A stretch of 64,000 bases of DNA from a virus: positions 62,001-126,000 of IMG/VR virus record IMGVR_UViG_3300042561_002100. One strand, 5' to 3'. The position numbers and the translations under genes are program-made. This document shows, in pieces, positions 1-8,406 of this stretch. The notes below the pieces were generated by a model. That model did not search any database. It had not been told where the DNA came from and saw nothing but the letters and a program-made list of their open reading frames with translations. Positions within the stretch are counted from its first letter, which is position 1. Each line of letters begins with the position of its first letter.

Positions 1-1
1 A

Positions 2-127
2 GAATACGATAGATTGGGTTTTGAAATTAATGAGTATATTGCCTCAGGAGAAAATTTGATAGAATTCGCTCTCGCTATTCATAAGATCGGATTTAATAAA
101 GGTTATGCTACCGGTGCCCAACGGTGA
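2..127 (+). CDS. C-terminal fragment of an unidentified protein
   Basis: An open frame enters from the left edge and ends at a TGA at 125-127, giving the last 41 residues of a protein whose start lies outside the window. No motif is recognisable. It is followed by small genes in the same orientation, so it is probably part of the same operon. Confidence 0.5.
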   Translation, partial: EYDRLGFEINEYIASGENLIEFALAIHKIGFNKGYATGAQR

Positions 128-170
128 TTAAAATAGCCTGCGGCTAAATTCATTCTAAAGCGAATACCAA

Positions 171-389
171 ATGAAAGGAACGGTGTCACCCGAACTACGT
201 TATATTTTAAATGATCCTAAACTACGAGAGAAATTTTATTCGGAATTCTTTAATAGAGATAGAACTGTAGAAAATATCAATATTAAATTGGACGATGATA
301 CTCAAATAGCTATTAAAAACTTTGGAAATTTTACAGCTAGAAAAAATAAAAAATCTCGTAACATATTAGATTTATTACTAGGATTTTAA
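171..389 (+). CDS. Small hypothetical protein (72 aa)
   Basis: ATG start with no clear Shine-Dalgarno sequence. The product is charged, with a Lys/Arg-rich stretch near the C-terminus (ARKNKKSRN) followed by a hydrophobic tail (LDLLLGF). I recognise no family. It sits in a run of short genes upstream of the polymerase gene. Confidence 0.55.
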   Translation: MKGTVSPELRYILNDPKLREKFYSEFFNRDRTVENINIKLDDDTQIAIKNFGNFTARKNKKSRNILDLLLGF

Positions 390-434
390 GCTCACTAACA
401 ATTAAAACATAAACATTTTACACAACACACAATT

Positions 435-662
435 ATGAATCCACACGAATCAGATTTACGCTTTTGCATCTACCAAGAAGCGAGATCAATGCTAGAAAGA
501 GAATATAATGGTAAAATTGAACTAATTGATTTATACCTACGCTCCACAGATAGGGGGATTTGGAGCAATAAACCATTGGACATGAATCCCAAATATCCAT
601 CACCAAAGGACGTTGCTGATTTAGCCAATAGTATTAATAATTTCGTCAATAAAACCGCTTGA
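435..662 (+). CDS. Small hypothetical protein (75 aa)
   Basis: ATG start in an AT-rich leader. The product is soluble and mixed in charge, with no recognised domain. Its last codons overlap the -35 box of the promoter for the next genes. A minus-strand reading of the same region is also open but lacks any support. Confidence 0.6.
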   Translation: MNPHESDLRFCIYQEARSMLEREYNGKIELIDLYLRSTDRGIWSNKPLDMNPKYPSPKDVADLANSINNFVNKTA

Positions 663-687
663 CAAATTAAGAGAAATGTGCTAGAGT
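659..687 (+). promoter_or_regulatory. Sigma70-type promoter, class A
   Basis: TTGACA at 659-664, 17-nt spacer, then TAGAGT at 682-687 preceded by TGC (extended -10). The predicted start near 694 gives a 24-nt leader to the ATG at 718. The same architecture recurs at 13937, 21269, 49559 and 60527. Confidence 0.8.
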
Positions 688-717
688 GGATCTTGTTCAA
701 AAGGCAGTTCCACTCTT

Positions 718-1017
718 ATGAAAATAAAGTTGGTATATTTAAAAACGGGTGAATATGTTGTAACGACATTATACCAAGTAACTGAAGGTGAAGATAAAAG
801 TTTACTTTGTTATGTCTTTGATAATCCAAAATCGGTTCTAACAAATTCTGATTGGAGTAATGAAACCGATAGTCAACTTACGGTTCAAGCTGCTCTTGTT
901 AGTTGGCCGGCATTCACAAAAGATAAACGAATTGAAGTCTTTCCTGATAATGTTGTAGCTGTTGTTGAGCCTTCAGATGAGTTAATTAAGTTATATGAGG
1001 AATCTATAAATGAGTGA
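718..1017 (+). CDS. Hypothetical protein (99 aa), first gene of the polymerase operon
   Basis: ATG about 24 nt after a predicted transcription start. The product is mostly beta-type in appearance and acidic at the C-terminus (VAVVEPSDELIKLYEES). The next gene starts inside its last codons, implying translational coupling. Its C-terminal pattern (AVVEPSDELIKLYEE) resembles that of the following gene (LTMATPKAEVLDEYNKRF), so the two may be distant paralogues. Function unknown. Confidence 0.7.
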   Translation: MKIKLVYLKTGEYVVTTLYQVTEGEDKSLLCYVFDNPKSVLTNSDWSNETDSQLTVQAALVSWPAFTKDKRIEVFPDNVVAVVEPSDELIKLYEESINE

Positions 1018-1360
1018 AAAATTTAATAGTGTTGATTTGAACCAATACGATAAAAAAGATATTCTAACAAAACTTCTGGTTTTTCCTGATGGTTCAGTCT
1101 TAATCAGTAAACTTGTATATATCGCACCTCTTGATATTGGTGAACCTGATATTGTTCTAATTGAGCCACACGTAATTAGTGAAAATATTGTTCAAGATGT
1201 TCTTACTGAAGAAACACAAAGAACAACACCCTCATTGACTCCTTGGTTATTTGATTATGCCGATATCAATCAGAATCAATTCTATATTCACAGTGATAAG
1301 ATTCTGACCATGGCAACACCGAAAGCTGAAGTATTAGATGAGTATAATAAGAGGTTTTGA
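1010..1360 (+). CDS. Hypothetical protein (116 aa)
   Basis: ATG at 1010 overlaps the end of the previous gene by 8 nt, and its own stop overlaps the polymerase start (TGATG). The product contains a beta-rich middle section and a short C-terminal helix. A pair of small genes coupled to gp43 suggests a replication-associated role, but nothing in the sequence proves one. Confidence 0.7.
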   Translation: MSEKFNSVDLNQYDKKDILTKLLVFPDGSVLISKLVYIAPLDIGEPDIVLIEPHVISENIVQDVLTEETQRTTPSLTPWLFDYADINQNQFYIHSDKILTMATPKAEVLDEYNKRF

Positions 1361-3861
1361 TGAAGTGGTACACGAGTGTAAAGAGGTCAGGTAATAAACT
1401 TTATATTAGAGGTAATTATGAAGGTGTTCCTTATTCAGATGTAGTAGAATATCAGCCAACACTTTATCTTCCTTCAAAAACTCCAACTGATTATAAAAAT
1501 CTAGCGGGTGAATACTTAAGACCAATTAAACAACCATCTATTCGGGATCTAAGAGGCTTTCTTGAAAAGTATAAAGATGTAGATGGTTTTAGTGTTTATG
1601 GTAATGAGAATCCGATTTATCAATATATCGCAGACGAGTTTCCGGGTAAAATTGAGTTTGATATGAATAATATCAAAACTTATTATTTGGATATTGAGAC
1701 TACATCCGAACACGGTGGTATTGATGTTGATGCAGCAAGAGAGCAAATTCTTCTTGTTACATTGATGGATTATAAGACCAAAAAATCAATTACCTTCGGA
1801 TCAAGAACGTTCACTAAAAGAGTAGAAAACAACACATATATTGAATGTAAAGACGAAGCTGATCTTCTTAAAAAGTTTCTTATTTTCTGGGAAAAATCTT
1901 ATCCTGAGATTATTTCAGGATGGAATATTGAGACCTTTGACTTACCATATCTGATTCGTAGAATTGAAAAGACTCTAGGTGAAAACAGTGTAAAAATGCT
2001 TTCTCCTTGGAAGATTGTAAGACCAAAGGAGATTATTGATCGCAGAACCGGAAAGACTCAAAATGCCTTTGATATCTTTGGTGTCAATATTATTGACTAT
2101 CTTCCGTTCTTTAAAAAATACGCAGGTATCGGTGTAGAAAATAATAAACTGGATACTGTTGCAAAAGAGGTTCTTAAAGAGAGCAAATTAGATCACGAGG
2201 AATACGATACCTTTGCCGATTTTTATACCAAAAACTGGGATCTGTTTGTAGAGTATAACATCGTTGATACAGTTCTTATTGATAAGCTAGAGAAGAAACT
2301 TAGACTCATTCAGCTTGCTGTTACACTCGCATTAGATTCAAAAGTTAATCCTGAAGACACTCTTTCACAAGGAAGAATGTGGGATGCAATCATCTATAAC
2401 TTTCTTCTGGCTAAAAATATTATTATTCCCGTTCGTTCTGAGCCACAGATTAAAGATGAGAAGTTCAAAGGAGCATTCGTAAAACCACCACAAATCGGTA
2501 AATTTAAGTGGGTAACTACCTTTGACGTTTCTTCTCTGTATCCTTCTCTTATTAGAACATACAATATCAGTCCCGAAACTCTAGTAGAAGAGAGAAATTC
2601 TACCGTTTCTATTGAATCTATTGTTGATGAGACTTTTAAGCTTGAACCGAAATATTCAAATTATTCGGTTTGTCCTAACGGTTCAATGTATAGAAAGGAC
2701 TTTCAGGGATTTCTTCCTAAGATTATGGAGGAGATGTTCAATGAGAGAAGCGTCTATAAGAAAAAAATGCTTGAATACCAAAAGCAATATGAGCTTACTC
2801 CAACTACGGAATTGGAAGAACTTATCGCTACTTATAGAATTCTTCAAGAATCAAAGAAGCAATGTCTTAACTCAGCTTTTGGATCTCTTGGTAATAATTA
2901 CTTTAGATTTTACGACATTAGAAACGCCGAAGCGATTACCAGTTCGGGTCAAGCTGCCATTAAGACCGTAGAAAAGCATATGAACGCTTATCTACAAAAG
3001 ATTTCTGGTAGTAATAAGGATATGGTTATTGCCGGTGATACTGATAGTGCAATCGTTTATCTTGAACCAATAGTAGACAGAATCTTCAAGAATAAAAATC
3101 CAACCGAAGAAGAGATTATTAACTTTCTTTGCTCTATTTGTGATAATCAAGTCCAAAAAGTAATTCAAAATATCTTTAGTGATCTTTCAGAAACTACGAA
3201 TGCATTTGAAAATCATCTGCATATGAAGAGAGAAAAAATCTGCTCATCTGGATTATGGAAAGCTAAAAAGAACTATATTCTTAATGTATGGGATAATGAA
3301 GGTGTTCGCTATTCAGAACCAAAGATTAAAATCAGTGGCATTGAGGCAGTTAAAACCTCAGTTCCCGCTATCTGCCGTGAACGAGTGAGAAAGGCTATTG
3401 ATTGCATTATGAATAAGAACGAGGATGATCTTATTGATTTTATTCAGGAGTTCAGAAAAGAGTTCTTCAGTCTTTCACCTGAGGAGATTGCATCACCAAG
3501 AAGAGTTAGCGATATTGATAAGTGGTCAAGTCCTCTGACTACATACATCAAGGGAACTCCCATTCAAGCCAGAGCCGCGATTCTATACAACAAACTATTA
3601 CAAGAAAAGAATCTTCTAAACAAATATCCAGTCATTAAAAACGGTGAAAATCTTAAATTCTGTTATTTGAGATTACCGAATCCCATAAGAGAAGATGTTA
3701 TCGGTTTTGTTCAAAAATTCCCCAAAGAGCTTGGACTTGAAAAATATGTAAATTATCAGCTTCAGTTTGAATTATCATTCATCAATCCACTTAAGAAAAT
3801 CTTGGATGTTATTGGATGGAGAACTGAAAAATCTTATACCCTAGACGACTTATTCAATTAA
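1360..3861 (+). CDS. 43: DNA polymerase, family B (T4 gp43-like)
   Basis: Replicative DNA polymerase with proofreading exonuclease, 833 aa, close to T4 gp43 in length. Exonuclease motif I is DIETT near residue 110, and motif II is the GWNIETFDLPYL region near residue 189. Polymerase motif A is DVSSLYPS near residue 390, motif B is the KKQCLNSAFGSLG region near residue 503, and motif C is GDTDS near residue 560. The ATG at 1360 overlaps the previous stop; a TTG one codon earlier is also in frame, but the ATG is preferred. It heads the replication block with uvsX and gp41 downstream. Confidence 0.97.
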   Translation: MKWYTSVKRSGNKLYIRGNYEGVPYSDVVEYQPTLYLPSKTPTDYKNLAGEYLRPIKQPSIRDLRGFLEKYKDVDGFSVYGNENPIYQYIADEFPGKIEFDMNNIKTYYLDIETTSEHGGIDVDAAREQILLVTLMDYKTKKSITFGSRTFTKRVENNTYIECKDEADLLKKFLIFWEKSYPEIISGWNIETFDLPYLIRRIEKTLGENSVKMLSPWKIVRPKEIIDRRTGKTQNAFDIFGVNIIDYLPFFKKYAGIGVENNKLDTVAKEVLKESKLDHEEYDTFADFYTKNWDLFVEYNIVDTVLIDKLEKKLRLIQLAVTLALDSKVNPEDTLSQGRMWDAIIYNFLLAKNIIIPVRSEPQIKDEKFKGAFVKPPQIGKFKWVTTFDVSSLYPSLIRTYNISPETLVEERNSTVSIESIVDETFKLEPKYSNYSVCPNGSMYRKDFQGFLPKIMEEMFNERSVYKKKMLEYQKQYELTPTTELEELIATYRILQESKKQCLNSAFGSLGNNYFRFYDIRNAEAITSSGQAAIKTVEKHMNAYLQKISGSNKDMVIAGDTDSAIVYLEPIVDRIFKNKNPTEEEIINFLCSICDNQVQKVIQNIFSDLSETTNAFENHLHMKREKICSSGLWKAKKNYILNVWDNEGVRYSEPKIKISGIEAVKTSVPAICRERVRKAIDCIMNKNEDDLIDFIQEFRKEFFSLSPEEIASPRRVSDIDKWSSPLTTYIKGTPIQARAAILYNKLLQEKNLLNKYPVIKNGENLKFCYLRLPNPIREDVIGFVQKFPKELGLEKYVNYQLQFELSFINPLKKILDVIGWRTEKSYTLDDLFN

Positions 3862-3867
3862 AAATTT

Positions 3868-4917
3868 ATGGATCTTTTAAAGAGTATTATTAAAGAAATC
3901 GGAGCTGAATACGCCAGTGTGGCTTCCGATATTGTTGAAAATGAGACCTTCATTGACACTGGGTCTTATATTCTAAATGCATTAACCTCAGGTAGTATCT
4001 TTGGTGGTCTTTCCCAAAACAAGATTACTTGTCTTGCTGCACCAGAAGCAAGCGGAAAAACCTATATCGCCTTATCGGTTGTTAGAAATTTTCTAGAAAA
4101 AAATCCAGAAGGTTTTTGTATCTATTTTGATACAGAATCTGCGATCACTAAAAAAATGTTAGGTGAACGTAAAATTGATGTCAATAGAGTTATTGTTGTT
4201 GATAAGGTTGCAACGGTAGAGCAATTCAGAATGAAGACTCTTAAGGCCGTTGATGCCTATATGAAACTAGCAGAGAAAGATAGAAAGCCCTGTCTTTTTG
4301 TTCTAGACTCTCTTGGGATGTTATCAACCAATAAGGAAATTAATGACACTCTTGCAGAAAAAGACACAAGAGATATGACCAAGGCCGCGCTTCTTAAGGG
4401 TGCATTTAGAATGTTGACGATCAAATTAGGTGAAGCTAATATTCCATTGATTGTCAATAATCACGTTTATGATCAGATGTCATTATATTCCACAAAGGAA
4501 CTTAGTGGTGGATCAGCTCTTAAATATTCAGCATCAACGATTCTAGAAATTTCTAAATCAAAAGAAAAAGTAGGAACCGAAGTTGCGGGTGTTATTCTAA
4601 GATTCAAAACCAGAAAATCTCGTTTTAGTAAAGAGAATCAAGATGTGGAAGTGCGGCTGTTTTACGATGAGCGAGGATTAGATCGTTATTATGGTTTGAT
4701 TGAACTGGCCGAAGAAGGTGGAATTATTCCTAGAGTCGGAAATCGTTATGAGATTCAAGGTAAGAAGCTAGGTAAAAGACAGATTCTCGCTTCACCGGAA
4801 GAGTATTTCACACAAGATTTGTTAGAGAGAATAGACGAATATGCCAAAACGAAGTTCCAATACGGTAAGTCCGCGAAAACCGAAGAAACAGAAGACCCCG
4901 AAGATCTTTCTGAATGA
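3868..4917 (+). CDS. uvsX: UvsX RecA-like recombinase
   Basis: ATP-dependent strand-exchange protein for recombination-dependent replication, 349 aa. The Walker A motif reads APEASGKT near residue 61, and Walker B is the CLFVLDSLG strand near residue 145. The C-terminus is strongly acidic (KTEETEDPEDLSE), as is usual for UvsX/RecA proteins. Six nt separate it from gp43. The dioxygenase gene starts 77 nt before its end in another frame, a long overlap even for this genome. Confidence 0.95.
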   Translation: MDLLKSIIKEIGAEYASVASDIVENETFIDTGSYILNALTSGSIFGGLSQNKITCLAAPEASGKTYIALSVVRNFLEKNPEGFCIYFDTESAITKKMLGERKIDVNRVIVVDKVATVEQFRMKTLKAVDAYMKLAEKDRKPCLFVLDSLGMLSTNKEINDTLAEKDTRDMTKAALLKGAFRMLTIKLGEANIPLIVNNHVYDQMSLYSTKELSGGSALKYSASTILEISKSKEKVGTEVAGVILRFKTRKSRFSKENQDVEVRLFYDERGLDRYYGLIELAEEGGIIPRVGNRYEIQGKKLGKRQILASPEEYFTQDLLERIDEYAKTKFQYGKSAKTEETEDPEDLSE

Positions 4918-5458
4918 TTTTGTTGAGATTTATGATAATGTTCTAGATCCAACTCAATGTCAAGCTCTCATAAACATTTTTGAATCTCTTCCAGAGAAAC
5001 AAGAAGTTATTGATGACAACAAAAGACCCTCTTTCACTCAACTGAATCTTACTGAGAATACAACGGTAAGTGAAGACATTAAATCTCTTCACGATATTCT
5101 TATCTCAAAGACTTTTGAATATCGCAATCTTTATTATGAGTTTGTAGATGAACGAGTCTTTCCAGATAAACATAACTTTGAGTATTATAGAATCAAAAAG
5201 TATAGAAATAATGGAGAAGATCTGTTTGATACTCATGTAGACGTGAGAAATCACGAATCAGCAAGAAGATTTCTTTCTTTTATGTTCTATCTCAATGATG
5301 TAGAAAAAGGTGGAGAAACACTCTTTGAAGGTCTTACTATTACTCCTAAATGTGGAAGATTAGTTGTCTTTCCTCCACTCTGGTTATTTCCACATAAAGG
5401 TTGTTGCCCTGTTAGTAACGATAAGTATATTTTAACAACGTATCTACATTACAAATAA
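4841..5458 (+). CDS. 2-oxoglutarate/Fe(II)-dependent dioxygenase, prolyl-4-hydroxylase-like
   Basis: Predicted oxygenase of the double-stranded beta-helix fold (205 aa). The iron ligands appear as HVD near residue 129 and a distal His in the FPHKG segment near residue 184. A basic residue in the NDKYILTTY segment could bind 2-oxoglutarate. Related enzymes are common in T4-like cyanophages, but the substrate is not known. The first 25 residues are Lys/Pro-rich and are encoded inside the end of uvsX. The ATG at 4841 is the only upstream ATG in frame; a shorter non-ATG start closer to FLNDF cannot be excluded. Confidence 0.85.
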   Translation: MPKRSSNTVSPRKPKKQKTPKIFLNDFVEIYDNVLDPTQCQALINIFESLPEKQEVIDDNKRPSFTQLNLTENTTVSEDIKSLHDILISKTFEYRNLYYEFVDERVFPDKHNFEYYRIKKYRNNGEDLFDTHVDVRNHESARRFLSFMFYLNDVEKGGETLFEGLTITPKCGRLVVFPPLWLFPHKGCCPVSNDKYILTTYLHYK

Positions 5459-5460
5459 TT

Positions 5461-5730
5461 ATGGACCATTTACAATACCCATGTTTAATTTTTGTTCTTT
5501 ATCCCACAGATGAAAGAACGATCAAAGTTACTGAAGAAGTCAGTAAAGATGCTTCATTATTGGGAGTAGATCTGGAAGTGGGGAAAGAATTTATTATAGA
5601 CCAAAAGTGTGACAGATTTGCTGCATCATCTTTTGATGATATTGTGAAATATTATGAACAAAATAAAGATAAAAAGGTGAGATTTAGTGATAATCTGTTA
5701 AATGAATATTTTGGTATTAAAGTGGAATGA
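5461..5730 (+). CDS. Hypothetical protein (89 aa) between dioxygenase and gp41
   Basis: Starts 2 nt after the dioxygenase stop and overlaps the helicase start by 4 nt (ATGA). It looks like a compact alpha/beta protein. I recognise no domain. Its fixed place ahead of the helicase, with coupled translation, suggests a replication accessory role by context only. Confidence 0.7.
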   Translation: MDHLQYPCLIFVLYPTDERTIKVTEEVSKDASLLGVDLEVGKEFIIDQKCDRFAASSFDDIVKYYEQNKDKKVRFSDNLLNEYFGIKVE

Positions 5731-7088
5731 ATGATAAAGTAGAACTTTTAGTATTGAAAAATTTAATATTTAATGAAGACTATACCCGAAAAGTTCTTCC
5801 TTTTCTTAAGCCTGAATACTTTCAGGATTATTCACAAAGAATATTGTTTGATGAGATCATAACATTCGTAGGTGAATACAATAAGCTACCGTCTAAGGAC
5901 GCATTAGAAATTGAGATAGCAAGACGAACTGATCTTAATGAGAGTTCGTTTAAAGAAATAAATCAGCTTATCACATCATTTGAACCAGAATTAGTAACCG
6001 AAGATTGGTTAATTTCAACAACAGAAAGATGGTGTAAAGATAGAGCTGTTTACCTAGCTCTTATGGATTCTATCCATATCGCAAATGGTGAAGATGAAAA
6101 AAGAACTCGTGATGCAATCCCGGCAATTTTACAAGAAGCCTTATCTGTTTCTTTTGATAGTAATATCGGACATGATTATTTTGAAAACAGTGATGACCGT
6201 TTTGAATATTATCACGATGTAGAGTCAAAAATTTCTTTTGAAATTGAGAGACTTAACATCATCACAAAAGGTGGAGTGAAGAGTAAAACTCTCAATATGA
6301 TTATGGGAACCACTAATGCAGGTAAATCTATTTGTCTTTGTAGTTTTGCATCTTCTTATCTTAAACAAGGTAAGAACGTACTCTACATAACTCTTGAGAT
6401 GTCAGAAGAGGAAATCGCAAAACGAATTGATGCTAATCTTCTTGATGTGAATATTGATCACATTGAAAAAGTATCAAAAAAAGTCTTTGATGATAAAATA
6501 AAAACTCTTCAAAACAGATTGAATGGTAAATTGATCATCAAAGAATATCCGACAGGTGGCGCATCGGTTAATAATTTTAGATCTCTTTTGAATGAGCTTA
6601 ATTTAAAGAAAAAGTTCGTTCCCGATATTATTATTATTGACTATCTGTCTATTTGTGCGTCTTCTCGTTATCGTAAGGGTATGGCGAACTCTTATGAGTA
6701 TGTCGGATCTATTGCAGAAGAGGTAAGAGGTTTAGCAAAAGAATACGATGTTCCAATTTGGTCGGCGATTCAATCAAATAGAGATCAACAAGCCAATAAT
6801 GATCCAACTCTAGCTGGTATTAGTGAATCTGCCAAAATTGGTCACGTATCCGATTTTCTTGTTGCTATTATCTCCAATGAGGAATTAGAGCAACTTGGAC
6901 AGTATATGTTCAAACAAATTAAAAACCGATATAATCAAAAAAGCAAACTAACAAGATTCGTTGTTGGTATTGATTATACAAAAATGAGATTGTATGATGT
7001 TGAACAAGGTGAGCTACCAGAAGATGCTCCGATTGAACAACAACCACAATCATCAACAGCAAAATTCAAAAAATTCAACTTTGATTAA
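5727..7088 (+). CDS. 41: Replicative DNA helicase, DnaB family (T4 gp41-like)
   Basis: Hexameric 5'-3' helicase of the replisome, 453 aa. The N-terminal helical domain (residues 1-160) is followed by a RecA-like ATPase core with Walker A GTTNAGKS near residue 193 and Walker B DIIIIDYLS near residue 295. The C-terminal tail is low in complexity with Gln/Ser/Pro. The ATG overlaps the stop of the upstream gene. Its likely partners here are the gp61 primase (13989) and the gp59 loader (62298). Confidence 0.95.
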   Translation: MNDKVELLVLKNLIFNEDYTRKVLPFLKPEYFQDYSQRILFDEIITFVGEYNKLPSKDALEIEIARRTDLNESSFKEINQLITSFEPELVTEDWLISTTERWCKDRAVYLALMDSIHIANGEDEKRTRDAIPAILQEALSVSFDSNIGHDYFENSDDRFEYYHDVESKISFEIERLNIITKGGVKSKTLNMIMGTTNAGKSICLCSFASSYLKQGKNVLYITLEMSEEEIAKRIDANLLDVNIDHIEKVSKKVFDDKIKTLQNRLNGKLIIKEYPTGGASVNNFRSLLNELNLKKKFVPDIIIIDYLSICASSRYRKGMANSYEYVGSIAEEVRGLAKEYDVPIWSAIQSNRDQQANNDPTLAGISESAKIGHVSDFLVAIISNEELEQLGQYMFKQIKNRYNQKSKLTRFVVGIDYTKMRLYDVEQGELPEDAPIEQQPQSSTAKFKKFNFD

Positions 7089-7095
7089 AACCATT

Positions 7096-7401
7096 ATGAC
7101 AAACGTACAATTTGACAACATTCGTGGATGGGCTGATGCTCGCAATCTTATTGAAGGTAGTAAGCCAATCAATCAAATCTCAAAACTCGTAGAAGAACTA
7201 GGTGAGCTTGCAACAGGTGTAAATAAAGGCAAGAATGATCTTATTGCTGATGGTATTGGTGATGCCGTTGTTGTTCTTACTATTCTTGCAAAACAATGTG
7301 GTATGAACATTGAAGATTGTATTGATCTTGCATGGAACGAGATTAAAGATCGCAAAGGTAGAATGGTTGATGGTATTTTTATTAAGGAGGATGATCTATG
7401 A
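7096..7401 (+). CDS. mazG: MazG-like nucleotide pyrophosphohydrolase
   Basis: 101 aa, one all-alpha MazG domain. The metal-binding pattern is visible as EELGEL near residue 31 followed by DGIGDA near residue 49. These enzymes hydrolyse (d)NTPs, and in cyanophages (p)ppGpp or dNTP pools have been proposed as substrates. I chose the ATG at 7096 because the frame upstream only re-reads the end of gp41. It ends in a coupled overlap with the next gene. Confidence 0.9.
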   Translation: MTNVQFDNIRGWADARNLIEGSKPINQISKLVEELGELATGVNKGKNDLIADGIGDAVVVLTILAKQCGMNIEDCIDLAWNEIKDRKGRMVDGIFIKEDDL

Positions 7402-8360
7402 ATGATAAACAACTAGAATATGTTGTTGAAGTCTTAGAAAGAGAGATTTCCGGTTATTCAAAAGATTATGTACCGGAGAGAATCAGTCTTCTCAGAGAGT
7501 GCGTGAGAGAGTTAAAAGGTGAAGTAACACAATTGACAGATTATCATTTACAAGAACTACAAAAATGTAAAGATGATATTGTTTATTTTGCGGAAAAATA
7601 TGTAACGATCAATAACGTTTTTTCGGGAGCGGTGAGATTTAACCCATATCCTCATCAAAAAGAATTACTTAGGGTTATACAAAATAACAATTATGTTATT
7701 GGTAAATTGATGAGGCAATCTGGGAAAACGGTGTGTGGTATAGTTGCAATTTTACATGAATTGGTGTTTGGTGAACCCAAAACAATCGGAATATTATCAT
7801 ATAAAAAAGAACAATCTAGACAAATTTTGGATACTATAAAATTATATTATAGCTGTCTTCCTGATTGGATGACCTTTAAAATTGTAAAAGATAATAAAGA
7901 ACAATTTCAATTAGAAAAGGGTTCATATGTTGATGTAATAACAGTTCGCTCTTTTTGTGGAAAAACTTATGATACTATTCTTCTTGACGAGTATGCATTT
8001 TTATTTGGGGGTAAAGTATTTCTTTTAGATGATAAACAAAAAAATTCATCAGAAGCTGTTGATCTAAAAGGACTTAAAGAATATAATGATTTTTGGAAAG
8101 TGTTTCTTCCCCTTATGACTTGCCAAAATGACCAAAGAATTTTAATTTTGAGCACCATTTCTTCTACTAATAAAAATCATTACTTTAATAAATTGTGGTT
8201 AGAAAGTTCTAGGGCGAATAACAATTTTGTTGCTTTTGAATCTAACTGGAAAGATTATCCAGAATTAGATGAAAAATGGAGTTCTTCAATTGTTAAAAAT
8301 ATCGGCGAAGGAGCTTTTTCTCTTGAATATGAATGTAAAATTGAAGAAGATAGCCCGTAA
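7398..8360 (+). CDS. Terminase-large-subunit-like ATPase without nuclease domain
   Basis: 320 aa, resembling the N-terminal ATPase domain of T4 gp17. An adenine-binding-type segment (FNPYPHQKELL near residue 80) is followed by Walker A RQSGKT near residue 104, Walker B TILLDEYAF near residue 194, and a coupling-motif-like LILSTISS near residue 250. The protein stops where the RNase H-like nuclease of gp17 (about 610 aa in total) would begin. It has an excellent Shine-Dalgarno sequence (AAGGAGG at 7384). The stop codon lies inside the terminator hairpin. It could be a specialised packaging or DNA-translocation ATPase, or a truncated paralogue; the true terminase is presumably outside this window. 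Confidence 0.8.
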   Translation: MNDKQLEYVVEVLEREISGYSKDYVPERISLLRECVRELKGEVTQLTDYHLQELQKCKDDIVYFAEKYVTINNVFSGAVRFNPYPHQKELLRVIQNNNYVIGKLMRQSGKTVCGIVAILHELVFGEPKTIGILSYKKEQSRQILDTIKLYYSCLPDWMTFKIVKDNKEQFQLEKGSYVDVITVRSFCGKTYDTILLDEYAFLFGGKVFLLDDKQKNSSEAVDLKGLKEYNDFWKVFLPLMTCQNDQRILILSTISSTNKNHYFNKLWLESSRANNNFVAFESNWKDYPELDEKWSSSIVKNIGEGAFSLEYECKIEEDSP

Positions 8361-8371
8361 TGGGCTTTTTT
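8352..8371 (+). terminator. Rho-independent terminator after the replication block
   Basis: AGCCC - 5 nt - GGGCT stem followed by a run of T. The TAA stop of the terminase-like gene lies in the loop. A late box follows within 6 nt, so this marks the border between the replication and virion blocks. Confidence 0.8.
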
Positions 8372-8376
8372 AATGT

Positions 8377-8383
8377 CTAAATA
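8377..8383 (+). promoter_or_regulatory. T4-type late box CTAAATA
   Basis: CTAAATA lies 24 nt upstream of the ATG at 8407. The same box occurs at a similar distance before most predicted virion genes of the window. T4 late promoters use TATAAATA, recognised by gp55 with gp33 and gp45. Confidence 0.7.
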
Positions 8384-8406
8384 ATTCAACTATTAAGTTT
8401 ATTCAA

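Noticed and set aside
2612-2971. Open frame inside the polymerase gene
   Set aside because: Shadow of gp43 in another frame with unnatural Leu/Arg composition.
6994-7095. Upstream extension of the MazG frame
   Set aside because: It re-reads the end of gp41 in another frame with low-complexity Asn/Gln. The family starts naturally at 7096.
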